Of a stretch of DNA of 61,886 bases, positions 50,415-58,965 are shown one piece after another (positions within the stretch are counted from its first letter, which is position 1; every line of letters begins with the position of its first letter). A program made the translations under genes and the position numbers. The notes under the pieces were generated by a model, which ran no database searches, was not told where the DNA came from, and worked only from the letters and a program-made list of their open reading frames with translations. Origin of the DNA: Oscillospiraceae bacterium (lineage in GTDB: Bacteria > Bacillota > Clostridia > Oscillospirales > Acutalibacteraceae); contig CAJTCU010000017.1 of assembly GCA_910574935.1 (NCBI GenBank), forward strand, positions 1-61,886. The letters run 5' to 3'.

Positions 50415-52853
50415 TTACAGCTCTACCTTAGCGGTCAGGTTCTTCTCCGGCGGCACGGGGCTGGCGTGCCAGATGTTCCCGGCGTAGTCCCGGATAGCCC
50501 TGTCGGCGGCAAAGCGCCCCGCCCCGGCAATGTTAACCAGGGACATCTTATTCCAGCGGGCCTTGTCGTGGTACAGCTCCACCGCCCGGTCCTGGGCGGC
50601 CCGGTAGCTTTGGAAGTCCGCCAGGGCCATGTAGCGGTCCTGCTGGAGGATGGCGTTATAAATATCATGGAAGTTTTTGCCGCCAATGCCCTGGTTCAGG
50701 GTGTCCAGGGCCCGGCGCAGCTGCTGGTCGTGGTTATAGTGCTGGTAGGGGTGGTAGCCAGTGCGCTTCAGTTCCTCCACCTGGCTGGCGTTCATGCCAA
50801 AGAGCAGGATGTTCTCGCTGCCCACAGCCTCGTGAATCTCCACGTTGGCCCCGTCCAGGGTGCCCAGGGTAATAGCGCCGTTGATCATAAACTTCATGTT
50901 GCTGGTCCCGCTGGCCTCGGTACCGGCCAGGGAGATCTGCTCGCTGATCTCCGCAGCAGGGGTGAGAAGCTCGGCCCAAGTGACACAGTAGTTTTCTACA
51001 AAGACCACCTTCATCTTCTTGTTCACCCGCTCATCGTTGTTAATGACGTGGGCCAGGGCGGCAATGAACTGGATGATCTGCTTGGCAAAGTAATAGCCCG
51101 GCGCGGCCTTGGCCCCAAAGAACCAGGTGTGGGGGGTAAAGTCTGCCTGGGGGTTGTCCAGCAGCCACTGGTAGGTGGCCAGAATGGACAGGGCGTTCAT
51201 GTGCTGGCGCTTGTACTCGTGCAGGCGCTTTACCTGTACGTCGAAGATAGAGCTGGGGTCTACCACGTCCCCCTGGCTATGCTTAACAAACTTGGCCAGC
51301 CGCTCCTTGTTGGCCTGCTTAATGGCTTGCAGCTTTTCCAGCACGGCGCCGTCGTTCTGGTATTTCAAAAGCTCGGAGAGACGGTTTGCGTCATAGATAT
51401 AGTCGCTGCCAATGAGTTCGGTAAGAAGGGCCGAAAGCTGGGGGTTGGCCTGGCACAGCCAGCGCCGGTGGGCAATGCCGTTGGTAACGTTGATAAATTT
51501 CCGGGGCTCTTCTACATAGAAGTCATGGAACAGGTCGTCCTTGAGAATATCGCTGTGCAGGGCGGAAACGCCGTTTACATTGTGAGAGCCAATTACAGCC
51601 AAGTTGGCCATTTTCACATAGCCGTTCTGAATGGGGGCCATACGGGAGATTTTGCCGTGGTCCACGCCCTTATGCTTCATCACTTCCCAGAACCGGCGGT
51701 TAATCTCCTCAATGATCTGGTAGATACGGGGCAGGCGCATTTTCACCAGGTCGCACTTCCAGGTTTCCAGGGCCTCGCTCATCACCGTGTGGTTGGTATA
51801 GGCCACGGTGCTCGTTACAATCTCCCAGGCGGCCTCCCAGCTGTAGCCGCATTCGTCCAGCATCACCCGCATCATCTCGGGGATCGTAAGCACCGGGTGG
51901 GTGTCGTTTAGGTGGATGGCCGCCAGCTTCGGCAGCTCGTCCAGGTTGCTGTGGGCAAAAAGGTGCCGCCGGATGATGTCCTGGACAGAGGCGGACACCA
52001 AAAAGTACTGCTGCGAAAGCCGCAGCAGCTGGCCCTCGGTGTGGTCGTCCTCGGGGTACAGCACCTTGGTAATCACCTCGGCCATGGTCTGCTGCTCCAT
52101 AGCGCGCATATAGTTTCCGCTGCCAAAGAGGTTCATATCAAACTGGTTGTTTTCAGCCTTCCACACCCGCAGCAGGCTGATGCCCCGGCCGTCTTTGCCA
52201 GAAACGTACAGGTCGAAGGGAATGGCCGTAACGGTGGTGTAGTCTTTGTGCTTTACCACATGGTACTGGTCGTTCCAGCGCTCCTCAATACGGCCGTCAA
52301 AGTGGACCTCCACCGCGCTTTCAGGCACCTGCTGCATCCAGACAGAGCCCCCCGGCAGCCAGAAGTCCGGCAGCTCGGTCTGCCAGCCGTCCACCAGCTT
52401 TTGGCGGAAAAGGCCGTACTCATACCGCAAAGAGTAGCCCATGGCCGGGTAGCCCTGGGTGGCCAAACCGTCCAAAAAACAGGCCGCCAGCCGCCCCAAA
52501 CCGCCGTTGCCCAGGCCCGCGTCGGGCTCTTGCTCGTACAGGTGCTCCAGCTTAATGCCGTATTCGGAAAGGGCCTCCCGCACGTTTTCCTCCATGCCCA
52601 GGTTATACAGGTTGTTCCGCAAAGACCGGCCCAGCAGGAATTCCATACATAAATAATAGATATGCTTTGTCTTGGTACGTTCGGCGTTGGTATTGAACTC
52701 GGCGCGGCCTTTTGCCATCAGCTCCCGCACAATCAGGGCCACAGCCTTGTAATATTCCTCGTTGGTGGCGTTCTGCAAAGACACCCCGAAAGTATGGGAC
52801 AGCTTGTCCCGAATCGCTTCTTTTATTTGTGATACAGACAGGGAATAGTTCAT
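50415..52853 (-). CDS. glgP: Glycogen/maltodextrin phosphorylase
   Basis: The protein has 812 residues, full length. EASGTSNMKFMINGA contains the PLP-binding Lys654. EPDAGLGNGGLGRLAACFLD and HLNDTHPVLTIPEMMRVM are family signatures. It releases glucose-1-phosphate from alpha-1,4-glucans. The start at ATG 52853 is preceded by GGAGG. It is transcribed toward the GH13 gene, 23 bp away, and the two act on the same glucans. Confidence 0.97.
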   Translation of the reverse strand: MNYSLSVSQIKEAIRDKLSHTFGVSLQNATNEEYYKAVALIVRELMAKGRAEFNTNAERTKTKHIYYLCMEFLLGRSLRNNLYNLGMEENVREALSEYGIKLEHLYEQEPDAGLGNGGLGRLAACFLDGLATQGYPAMGYSLRYEYGLFRQKLVDGWQTELPDFWLPGGSVWMQQVPESAVEVHFDGRIEERWNDQYHVVKHKDYTTVTAIPFDLYVSGKDGRGISLLRVWKAENNQFDMNLFGSGNYMRAMEQQTMAEVITKVLYPEDDHTEGQLLRLSQQYFLVSASVQDIIRRHLFAHSNLDELPKLAAIHLNDTHPVLTIPEMMRVMLDECGYSWEAAWEIVTSTVAYTNHTVMSEALETWKCDLVKMRLPRIYQIIEEINRRFWEVMKHKGVDHGKISRMAPIQNGYVKMANLAVIGSHNVNGVSALHSDILKDDLFHDFYVEEPRKFINVTNGIAHRRWLCQANPQLSALLTELIGSDYIYDANRLSELLKYQNDGAVLEKLQAIKQANKERLAKFVKHSQGDVVDPSSIFDVQVKRLHEYKRQHMNALSILATYQWLLDNPQADFTPHTWFFGAKAAPGYYFAKQIIQFIAALAHVINNDERVNKKMKVVFVENYCVTWAELLTPAAEISEQISLAGTEASGTSNMKFMINGAITLGTLDGANVEIHEAVGSENILLFGMNASQVEELKRTGYHPYQHYNHDQQLRRALDTLNQGIGGKNFHDIYNAILQQDRYMALADFQSYRAAQDRAVELYHDKARWNKMSLVNIAGAGRFAADRAIRDYAGNIWHASPVPPEKNLTAKVEL

Positions 52854-53000
52854 GAATAAGCCTCCTCCACAATATTAAGTGCACATCTCGCACAGAGTAA
52901 CACAGCTGGAATCACATAGCGCAATATATGAATTATAAACTAAATTCCAGAAAAAAGCAAGGTCTATATTATTATAGGTTACATTATATAGCTTATAAGG

Positions 53001-53034
53001 ATACTAGAATCCAGAAGATACTAGTATCCAGAAG
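53001..53034. repeat. 17-bp tandem repeat upstream of glgP
   Basis: ATACTAGAATCCAGAAG (53001-53017) is followed directly by ATACTAGTATCCAGAAG (53018-53034), one mismatch. The second also forms a dyad (GATACTAGTATC). It lies 150 bp from both the glgP and zapA-like starts, and could be a regulator site. Confidence 0.6.
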
Positions 53035-53156
53035 CCCTGGGCAGCGGGGCATGAAAACCATGGTTCTCTCCAGAATTTCATAAAAACCTCTTTTCTATTC
53101 GCGGATTTTGTCATATAATAGAACCAGAACCATCAATCCGGAAAGGACGGGTCACT

Positions 53157-54452
53157 GTGGAAAAACGAAGGGTTCGACTGAATATAAACGGCGTGGTCTG
53201 CGGCGTGATTACCAATGAGAGCGGCGAGTACATGCAGACCCTGGCCGACGAGGTGGGCGGCCTGATGGGCCATGCCATGTCCGCTTCTCCGCTCATCACC
53301 CGGGAGGCGGCGGCTTTAACCGCGGCCCTAAGCCTTTGCGACGACTATCATAAGACCACCGACCGGGCCCAGGCCCTGGCCGAGCGGGTGGAGGAGCTGG
53401 AAGTGGAGGCCGAGCTGTGGCAAGAGGAGAAGGTGGAGTTGCTAAAGTCCGCTGTGGACACCCAGAAAGATGCCCAGCTGGCGGAAAAGGCCGCCCGGCT
53501 GGAGAGCGAAAACGGTATTTTAGAGGAGAACATCCAGCGCCTAAAGGTCTTTGAGGAAAAGGCCGCCCAGCTGGAAGAAGAAAACGCCGCCCTGCGCCAG
53601 GCTGCCGAAAACCCTGGCCCCACCCCCCGGGAGGGCCAGCTGGAAGGGGAAAACCAGGAACTGCGCCGCAAGCTGGAGCTGGTGATTGAAAAAGCCAAGC
53701 AGGGCCAGGAGGCCCTGCGCCAAGCCGAGGCACAGATAGAGGAGTCCCAAAGCCTGGAAGGGGAGCTGGAGGCCCTACAGGCCCGGCTGAATCATTTGGG
53801 GGACGCCGCCCAGGAGAATCAGGCGCTTAAGGAGAAGCTGGAAAAACTCACGGGAGAGGCCCAGGCCCAGGCGGAGAGCCTGCGCCAGGAGAACCAAGCC
53901 CTACAGGCCAAAGCCGCCCAGCTGGGGGACGCCGCCCAGGAAAATCAAGCGCTCAAGGAAAAGCTGGAAAAACTCACGGGAGAGGCCCAGGCCCAGGCGG
54001 AGAGCCTGCGCCAGGAGAACCAAGCCCTACAGGCCAAAGCCGCCCAGCTGGGGGACGCCGCCCAGGAGAATCAGGCGCTTAAGGAAAAGCTGGAGAAGCT
54101 CACGGGCGAGGCCCAGGCCCAGGCGGAGAGCCTGCGCCAGGAGAACCAAGCCCTACAGGCCAAAGCCGCCCAGCTGGGGGACACTGCCCAGGAGAACCGG
54201 GAACTGCGGGCCCGCCTGGAAGAGCTGGAAAAGCTGCTAAGCCACAAAGAGCCGCAAACGCCCACTCCCCGGCAAAAGGAAGAACTCAAACCAGAGCCCA
54301 CGCCCCTGGTACCGGAGCCGCCGGCAAAGGCCCCCACCCAGGAAGAGCCGCCCCAGAAGCCCAAGCCCCCCAAACGCCGCCGTAATCCCCTGCGTTTTGA
54401 GGATGACCTACAGCAGGAGGGGCTGGTGAGTTTCTTTGAAAAAGATGAGTAA
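53157..54452 (+). CDS. ZapA-domain protein with long coiled-coil tail
   Basis: The protein has 431 residues, starting at GTG 53157 with GGAAAGGA upstream. Residues 1-70 match ZapA (RRVRLNINGVVCGVITNESG; LADEVGGLMGHAM; REAAALTAALSLCDDYHK), the FtsZ-ring stabiliser. Residues 75-365 are a continuous heptad coil. It includes three identical 42-residue (six-heptad) repeats, and a Pro-rich, basic C-terminus follows (PKRRRNPLRF). Standard ZapA is only about 100 residues, so the tail is unusual. The U32 gene starts inside its stop codon. Confidence 0.8.
   Translation: MEKRRVRLNINGVVCGVITNESGEYMQTLADEVGGLMGHAMSASPLITREAAALTAALSLCDDYHKTTDRAQALAERVEELEVEAELWQEEKVELLKSAVDTQKDAQLAEKAARLESENGILEENIQRLKVFEEKAAQLEEENAALRQAAENPGPTPREGQLEGENQELRRKLELVIEKAKQGQEALRQAEAQIEESQSLEGELEALQARLNHLGDAAQENQALKEKLEKLTGEAQAQAESLRQENQALQAKAAQLGDAAQENQALKEKLEKLTGEAQAQAESLRQENQALQAKAAQLGDAAQENQALKEKLEKLTGEAQAQAESLRQENQALQAKAAQLGDTAQENRELRARLEELEKLLSHKEPQTPTPRQKEELKPEPTPLVPEPPAKAPTQEEPPQKPKPPKRRRNPLRFEDDLQQEGLVSFFEKDE
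53801..54178 (+). repeat. Three tandem 126-bp repeats in the coiled coil
   Basis: The repeats start at 53801, 53927 and 54053, with a partial fourth from 54179. Each codes GDAAQENQALKEKLEKL plus TGEAQAQAESLRQENQALQA, six heptads exactly, so copy-number change keeps frame and register. Near-identity between copies shows recent duplication or active homogenisation. Confidence 0.9.
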
Positions 54453-56748
54453 AGAGCGTTTGCGGGTTCTGGCCCCCGCCGGAGGCTGGGAGCAGCTGCG
54501 GGCCGCTGTGTTCGCCGGGGCGGACGAGGTCTACCTGGGGGGGCGGGCCTTTGGGGCCCGGGCCAATGCCCAAAACTTTTCCCAGGAGGAGCTGCGTGGG
54601 GCCGCTGCTTTTTGTCACGCCCGGGGGGTGCGCCTGCACGTGACGGTGAACACCCTGTTAAAAGACAGCGAGCTGCCTGCCGCCCTGGAATTTGTGGAGT
54701 TTCTCTGCTCTTTGCCTGTGGACGCGGTGCTGGTGCAGGATATGGGTCTGTTTGCTCTGCTGCGGCAGAGGGCTCCGGCGCTGCCCCTGCATGCCTCCAC
54801 ACAGATGAGCCTGCATAATCCAGCGGGGGTTCGGCTGGTGCATGCGCTGGGTGCCAGCCGGGTGGTGCTGGCCCGGGAGCTCTCTTTGGAAGAGATTGAG
54901 CAGATTGCCAAGAGCTGCCCCGTGGAGCTGGAAAGCTTTGTCCACGGGGCCTTGTGCATGTGCGTCTCCGGCCAGTGCTACCTTAGCGCCGCCCTGGGCG
55001 GGCGCAGCGGAAACCGGGGCCAGTGCGCCCAGCCCTGCCGCCTGCCCTTTGCCGCGCCAGGGGGCACAGGCCACGATTTATCCTTAAAAGACCTGTCCTT
55101 TATTGCCTTTATGGACCGGCTGGCCCAGGCGGGGGTATGCTCGGCGAAAATAGAGGGGCGCATGAAGCGGCCGGAATATGTGGCGGCGGCCACAGCGGCC
55201 TGCCGTTTGGCCGCGGATGGCAAGCCTGTGCCCCCAGAGCTTTTCCACAACCTGGAGGCAGTGTTTTCCCGCTCGGGCTTTACCAACGGGTACCTGACAG
55301 GGCATAGGGGCCGGGAAATGTTTGGAACCCGGCGTAAGGAGGACGTGACCGCTGCCACCCAGAAGGTGCTGGCAGGGCTGCGGGGGCTATATAGGGGCGA
55401 AGGGCAGAGGGTTTTGGTAAGCTTCAGCCTGGTCTCCACTGCCGGGGGCCTGTGCCTGACCGCCAGCGACCAAGAGGGCCGCTGTGCCGCTGCCCTGGCG
55501 CCGGTGGGGCTGAATACCGGGGCGCAGCCTGGCGTCCCGCTCCTAGATCCAGAGCGCTGCCGGGCCCAGCTGAGAAAGACCGGGGGCACGCCTTTCTTGG
55601 CGGAAAAGGTGGAGGTTCCAGAGGGGGGCGCGGCCATTTCCGTAAGCGGGCTGAACGCCCTGCGCCGCCAGGCCCTGGAAGCGCTGCTGGAAAAACGGAC
55701 CCGGCGAGAGGCCGTTCCCTGGGAGAGAGGCGAAAACCGCCCCCTGTGGGCTCCTATTAAAGAGGCCGCTGGAGAGACAGAGGGCCGCTTGAGCGATAGT
55801 TTGACCCTTCTTGGAGCGGGCCGGGAGACCGGGACGGCCCCGCCTTGGCATAACAAAGCGGCGGGGACCAGGACACAGCGGCATGTATGGGCCGCCCCAG
55901 AGGCTGGAGCACCGTCCCTTTTGGCAAAAAAACAGTGTCCCGCCAAAACGAAGGAGGAGCGGCTAACCGGGAAAAGCGCCCCCGCCGCGCTGCGCGTTTG
56001 TTTTCGTTCCGTGGAACAGCTGCCGCCCAGGGAGGCCCTGAAGGACTGCGCCCAGCTGGCCTTGCCCCTGGAGACGCCTCTGCCTGTTTTAGAACGGCTG
56101 CAAGAGGCGGAGGGACCCCAGCTGGTGCTGGAGCTGCCCCGGGCTCTTTTTGGCCAAGAGGATCAGGTGCGCCGCCTTATAGAAGAGCGCATGCACCGGG
56201 GCTTTGGGCAGTTTACCTGCGGAAACCTGGGGGCCCTGGCCCTGTGCCGGGAGCTGGGGGCCAGGGCCCATGGCGCCTTTTCTTTAAATATTACTAATTC
56301 CGCGGCCCTAGAGGCTTTTGCCGCCCTGGGGCTGGAAAGCGCCGAGGCCAGCTTCGAACTTTCCGGCCGGGAATTTCGGGGTCTCAAGCGGGGAATCCTG
56401 CCTCTGGGGGCCATGGTCTACGGCCGCCAAGCCCTGATGCTGACCCGAAACTGCCCCCTGGCCAATTCCCCCAAAGGCTGCCTGGGATGCAAGACCCCCG
56501 GGGCCCTTACTGACCGCAAGGGGGTGAAATTTCCGGTGGTGTGCCGGGAGCAGGGCCGGTTTGGCAGCGAACTGCTGAACAGCGTGCCGCTGTGGCTGGG
56601 TGGAGAAGAGCTGGCGGCAGACTTTCTGCTGCTAAGATTTACCGTGGAAAGCCCCGTGGAATGTGGAAAGGTGCTGGAAGCGTTCCGGCAGGGCAAAAAG
56701 CCGGAAGGGCCCCATACCAGCGGGCTTTTCCGCCGTGGTGTGGAATGA
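54445..56748 (+). CDS. U32 family peptidase (RlhA/YrrO-like, with DUF3656)
   Basis: The protein has 767 residues; ATG 54445 overlaps the previous stop (ATGAGTAA). LAPAGGWEQLRAAVFAGADE is the family start. ELESFVHGALCMCVSGQC (Glu163, Cys171, Cys178) is the U32 signature, and NRGQCAQPC adds two more cysteines; the four Cys fit an iron-sulfur cluster. The long C-terminal half covers the DUF3656 and second barrel region (LTRNCPLANSPKGCLGCKTP). In E. coli the long-form member RlhA is needed for a 23S rRNA cytidine hydroxylation, a likely role here. Confidence 0.88.
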   Translation: MSKERLRVLAPAGGWEQLRAAVFAGADEVYLGGRAFGARANAQNFSQEELRGAAAFCHARGVRLHVTVNTLLKDSELPAALEFVEFLCSLPVDAVLVQDMGLFALLRQRAPALPLHASTQMSLHNPAGVRLVHALGASRVVLARELSLEEIEQIAKSCPVELESFVHGALCMCVSGQCYLSAALGGRSGNRGQCAQPCRLPFAAPGGTGHDLSLKDLSFIAFMDRLAQAGVCSAKIEGRMKRPEYVAAATAACRLAADGKPVPPELFHNLEAVFSRSGFTNGYLTGHRGREMFGTRRKEDVTAATQKVLAGLRGLYRGEGQRVLVSFSLVSTAGGLCLTASDQEGRCAAALAPVGLNTGAQPGVPLLDPERCRAQLRKTGGTPFLAEKVEVPEGGAAISVSGLNALRRQALEALLEKRTRREAVPWERGENRPLWAPIKEAAGETEGRLSDSLTLLGAGRETGTAPPWHNKAAGTRTQRHVWAAPEAGAPSLLAKKQCPAKTKEERLTGKSAPAALRVCFRSVEQLPPREALKDCAQLALPLETPLPVLERLQEAEGPQLVLELPRALFGQEDQVRRLIEERMHRGFGQFTCGNLGALALCRELGARAHGAFSLNITNSAALEAFAALGLESAEASFELSGREFRGLKRGILPLGAMVYGRQALMLTRNCPLANSPKGCLGCKTPGALTDRKGVKFPVVCREQGRFGSELLNSVPLWLGGEELAADFLLLRFTVESPVECGKVLEAFRQGKKPEGPHTSGLFRRGVE

Positions 56749-56898
56749 TCGGTGGAATGTGGAAAACTATGTGGAAATGGTGGATTATGTAGACCAAACG
56801 CCGCCACCCCAAAACCTTTGGCAAAAGGGCTGGCTGTTGGGGGTTGCTCTAAAAACTTTTTGTTCGGGCGGGCAATGGCGCTGCGGCCGAAAAAGCCC

Positions 56899-56928
56899 TT
56901 GACGGGGCTGCTATCATACGGTATGATA
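56899..56928 (+). promoter_or_regulatory. Promoter with dyad before the sigma-factor gene
   Basis: TTGACG (56899-56904) and TATGAT (56922-56927) are 17 bp apart. The perfect 17-bp palindrome TATCATAC-G-GTATGATA (56912-56928) covers spacer and -10. A repressor binding here would block transcription. Confidence 0.6.
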
Positions 56929-56950
56929 TTTTTTGAGGGAGGGAAGCCGG

Positions 56951-57520
56951 ATGGCGGAGGACTTTGGCAGTTTAAGCGATATCCAGTTGGTCCAGCTGGT
57001 GGGCCAGGGAGAACCAGAGGCCTTTGTGGAGCTAAGCGCCCGGTACCTGTGGCTGCTGCAGGAAAAGGCGCGGCAGTTTTCGGGCCTGGAGCATGAGGAC
57101 CTGGTGCAAGAGGGCTTTTTAGCCCTGTACGCCGCCGCCCTTTCTTATCGGGAGGGGGGGGGAGCCAGCTTTTCCACATATGCGGGTGTGTGCGTGTTCA
57201 ACCGTATGGCCAAGGCCGCCCGCCGCCATGGCAGCCCAGGCAACCGGACCCTCAATGAGTCTCTATCGTTAGACAGCGCGGGAAACCTTCCGGCTGGGGC
57301 TGGCCCCCAGGATCTGTTGGAGCTGCGCGAGGGCTTTGCCGCCACGCGCCAGCGGATCGACCAGGCTTTGACGCCCCTGGAACGCCAGGCGCTGGCCTTG
57401 TATCTAGGAGGCTACAAGCGGGAGGAAATTCCAGGGCGAAGCGGCATGACGCTAAAGGCCTTTGACAATGCTTTATACCGGGCGCGGGTAAAGCTAAGCC
57501 AGCTAAAAGGCCAGCGGTAA
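56951..57520 (+). CDS. Sigma-70 family factor (SigH-like)
   Basis: The protein has 189 residues from ATG 56951 behind GGGAGGG. Region 2 is clear: LSDIQLVQLVGQGEPEAFVE, HEDLVQEGFLALYAAALSYR, ASFSTYAGVCVFNRMAKAAR. Region 4 is LTPLERQALALYLGGYKREE and KAFDNALYRARVKLSQLKG. Length and the FSTYA motif fit the SigH branch of Clostridia/Bacillus, where it starts stationary-phase and sporulation genes. The usual secE/nusG neighbours are absent, so it may be a paralogue. Confidence 0.8.
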   Translation: MAEDFGSLSDIQLVQLVGQGEPEAFVELSARYLWLLQEKARQFSGLEHEDLVQEGFLALYAAALSYREGGGASFSTYAGVCVFNRMAKAARRHGSPGNRTLNESLSLDSAGNLPAGAGPQDLLELREGFAATRQRIDQALTPLERQALALYLGGYKREEIPGRSGMTLKAFDNALYRARVKLSQLKGQR

Positions 57521-57588
57521 AACAGAAAAAAACAGGGATTGCAGAGAAAAATCATGACAGAAACGCATGGAAAACGAGGTGGGTTTTT

Positions 57589-57867
57589 ATGTATCAGGAG
57601 AAAACGCTGATCTGTAAAGAATGCGGAAAAGAGTTCCCGTTTACTGCGGGAGAGCAGGAGTTTTATGAGGAAAAAGGGTTCAATAACCCGCCAAAACGGT
57701 GCAAGGACTGCCGCCGGATGGGGAAACGTCCGGTAGCCTATATAGGCGTGTGCGCCGCCTGTGGAAAAGAGGCGCGGCTGCCCTTTGAACCCAGGGAGGA
57801 GCGGCCGGTTTATTGTAGCGAGTGCTATGCGCAAATGCGGGCGGAATACGCGGAAAAACGGCGGTAA
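57589..57867 (+). CDS. Zinc-ribbon protein with three CxxC pairs
   Basis: The protein has 92 residues from ATG 57589 behind AACGAGGTGGG. CKECGKEFPFTAGEQEFYEE and CKDCRR form the first Cys4 ribbon (zinc-ribbon family common in Bacillota). CAACGKEARLPFEP and CSECYAQMRA form the second (CxxC-x-CxxC). It is a small probable nucleic-acid-binding or regulatory protein, role unknown. Confidence 0.88.
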   Translation: MYQEKTLICKECGKEFPFTAGEQEFYEEKGFNNPPKRCKDCRRMGKRPVAYIGVCAACGKEARLPFEPREERPVYCSECYAQMRAEYAEKRR

Positions 57868-57876
57868 AGAGGAAAG

Positions 57877-57905
57877 AAAGCGGTGCAAAAGCGCCGCTTT
57901 TTTTG
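57877..57905. terminator. Terminator after the zinc-ribbon gene
   Basis: AAAGCGG (57877-57883) pairs with CCGCTTT (57894-57900), followed by TTTTTTG. Confidence 0.75.
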
Positions 57906-57936
57906 TTGAGAACCGGGCTTGCCCGGTATAAGCCGC

Positions 57937-58632
57937 TTATTTTCCCTTTTCCTGGCGCTTCCGCATGTTCCGCCAGCTGATGAAGCCGTAGAGGTCATTG
58001 ACAAAAAATGCGGAAAAGCACACGGCTACCGGCAGGTAACGCAAGCTGGAAAAAGCGGCCAGCGTCCATAAAAGGATGAGGATCAGGTCATTGGACGCAT
58101 AGGCTATGGCATAGTACGGGCTGCGGCGAAAGGTGAGGTATACGGCCGCAAAACTGGTGGTAACCGAGAGGGTGCTGGGCAGCAGGTTTGCTGTGTGAAA
58201 AGCCGCTAAAATGTAGTAAAATCCCCAGGTAACCGCCCCGGTAAGGGGGAGCATAAAGACTAGTTCGCGCGGGGATAGGCGGTTCACTTTTACCTGTGCC
58301 CGGTTGCCCTGATAGGGGTTTTTAAGCCAGGAAATGAGCGCAAAAATAGACATGGGGGCAGTCATGCCCAGGTAGGTGATCATTTCTCCATAGTAGGAAA
58401 ACCCATAGGAAATGACCCCATAAAGAGCGCTGAAAACCACCATGAGCAGCTGGCCCATGGGGTTTCCTTTGGCGCAAAAGATTAAAGCGGTGACGCCCAG
58501 AATGGAGGCGGATAAGGAGAGAATGTTTTGCCCGTCAAAGAGAAGAAACGCGGCCGTAATGGCGAACACGGAGACAGCCCAAAGGGCGATTTCCCCTTTG
58601 CCAAAGTGGTGAAAAATCCATTTTAATTTCAT
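57937..58632 (-). CDS. pnuC: PnuC-type vitamin/nicotinamide riboside transporter
   Basis: The protein has 231 residues from ATG 58632 behind GGAGG. Seven hydrophobic segments are present, with NPMGQLLMVVFSALYGVISY (first repeat), SWLKNPYQGN and a C-terminal NDLYGFISWRNMRKR, the PnuC pattern. PnuC proteins carry nicotinamide riboside and relatives by facilitated diffusion with trapping by kinases. The leader upstream looks like an attenuator, so it is probably regulated by a metabolite. Confidence 0.9.
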   Translation of the reverse strand: MKLKWIFHHFGKGEIALWAVSVFAITAAFLLFDGQNILSLSASILGVTALIFCAKGNPMGQLLMVVFSALYGVISYGFSYYGEMITYLGMTAPMSIFALISWLKNPYQGNRAQVKVNRLSPRELVFMLPLTGAVTWGFYYILAAFHTANLLPSTLSVTTSFAAVYLTFRRSPYYAIAYASNDLILILLWTLAAFSSLRYLPVAVCFSAFFVNDLYGFISWRNMRKRQEKGK

Positions 58633-58650
58633 AAAAAACCTCCATGACGC

Positions 58651-58774
58651 AAAAAAAGCATCCGCGCGCACATCTTCTAAGACCTAACGATGTGTACCGA
58701 ATGCTTTCGCATTTTCTACCCGGTGGCAGTGAATTATTTGAATATAGGATAGCAGAACTCAGGGCGGTTGTCAA
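58651..58774 (-). promoter_or_regulatory. pnuC promoter and attenuator-like leader
   Basis: On the minus strand TTGACA (58769-58774) and TATCCT (58746-58751) are 17 bp apart. The leader holds a terminator: the arm at 58689-58704 (GCATTCGGTACACATC) pairs with 58658-58674 and is followed by seven T. Its first arm overlaps a competing hairpin AATGC-GAAA-GCATT (58700-58713). Mutually exclusive terminator and anti-terminator hairpins before a vitamin transporter suggest a riboswitch or attenuator of about 100 nt. I cannot match it to a known class. Confidence 0.65.
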
Positions 58775-58787
58775 GCTTTATAAGGCC

Positions 58788-58965
58788 TAAGGCAACCCCG
58801 CACCATTCGCGGGTGGCGCCTTAAGCACCGTCTTGCTTGCAGATTTTCCGTGATAGGGCACAGCTTTCGCTGGTCAATGGTGAGATGGACGGCGCTCAAT
58901 CTGTACCCTCTCACGAAAAATCTGACTGCGCAATACGGTACTTAGAATTGTGCGGTATTGCCCTA
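58788..58965. mobile_element. MITE-like element with imperfect terminal repeats
   Basis: Left end TAAGGCAACCCCGCACCATTC (58788-58808) and right end read inverted (TTAGGGCAATACCGCACAATTC) match at about 16 of 20. Inside, AGATTTTCCGTGA and TCACGAAAAATCT form a further inverted pair. The right 36 bp (58927-58962) recur exactly at 19969-20004. The element supplies the TAG stop of the GNAT gene. Confidence 0.65.

Noticed and set aside
50466-51911. Plus-strand frame of 481 codons
   Set aside because: It is antisense to glycogen phosphorylase.
53801-54178. CRISPR array
   Set aside because: The 126-bp repeats are contiguous, in-frame coding repeats without spacers. No CRISPR array or cas gene was seen anywhere in the window.
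54978-55946. Minus-strand frame of 322 codons in the U32 gene
   Set aside because: Antisense frame of a high-GC gene, rich in Arg/Pro/Ser.
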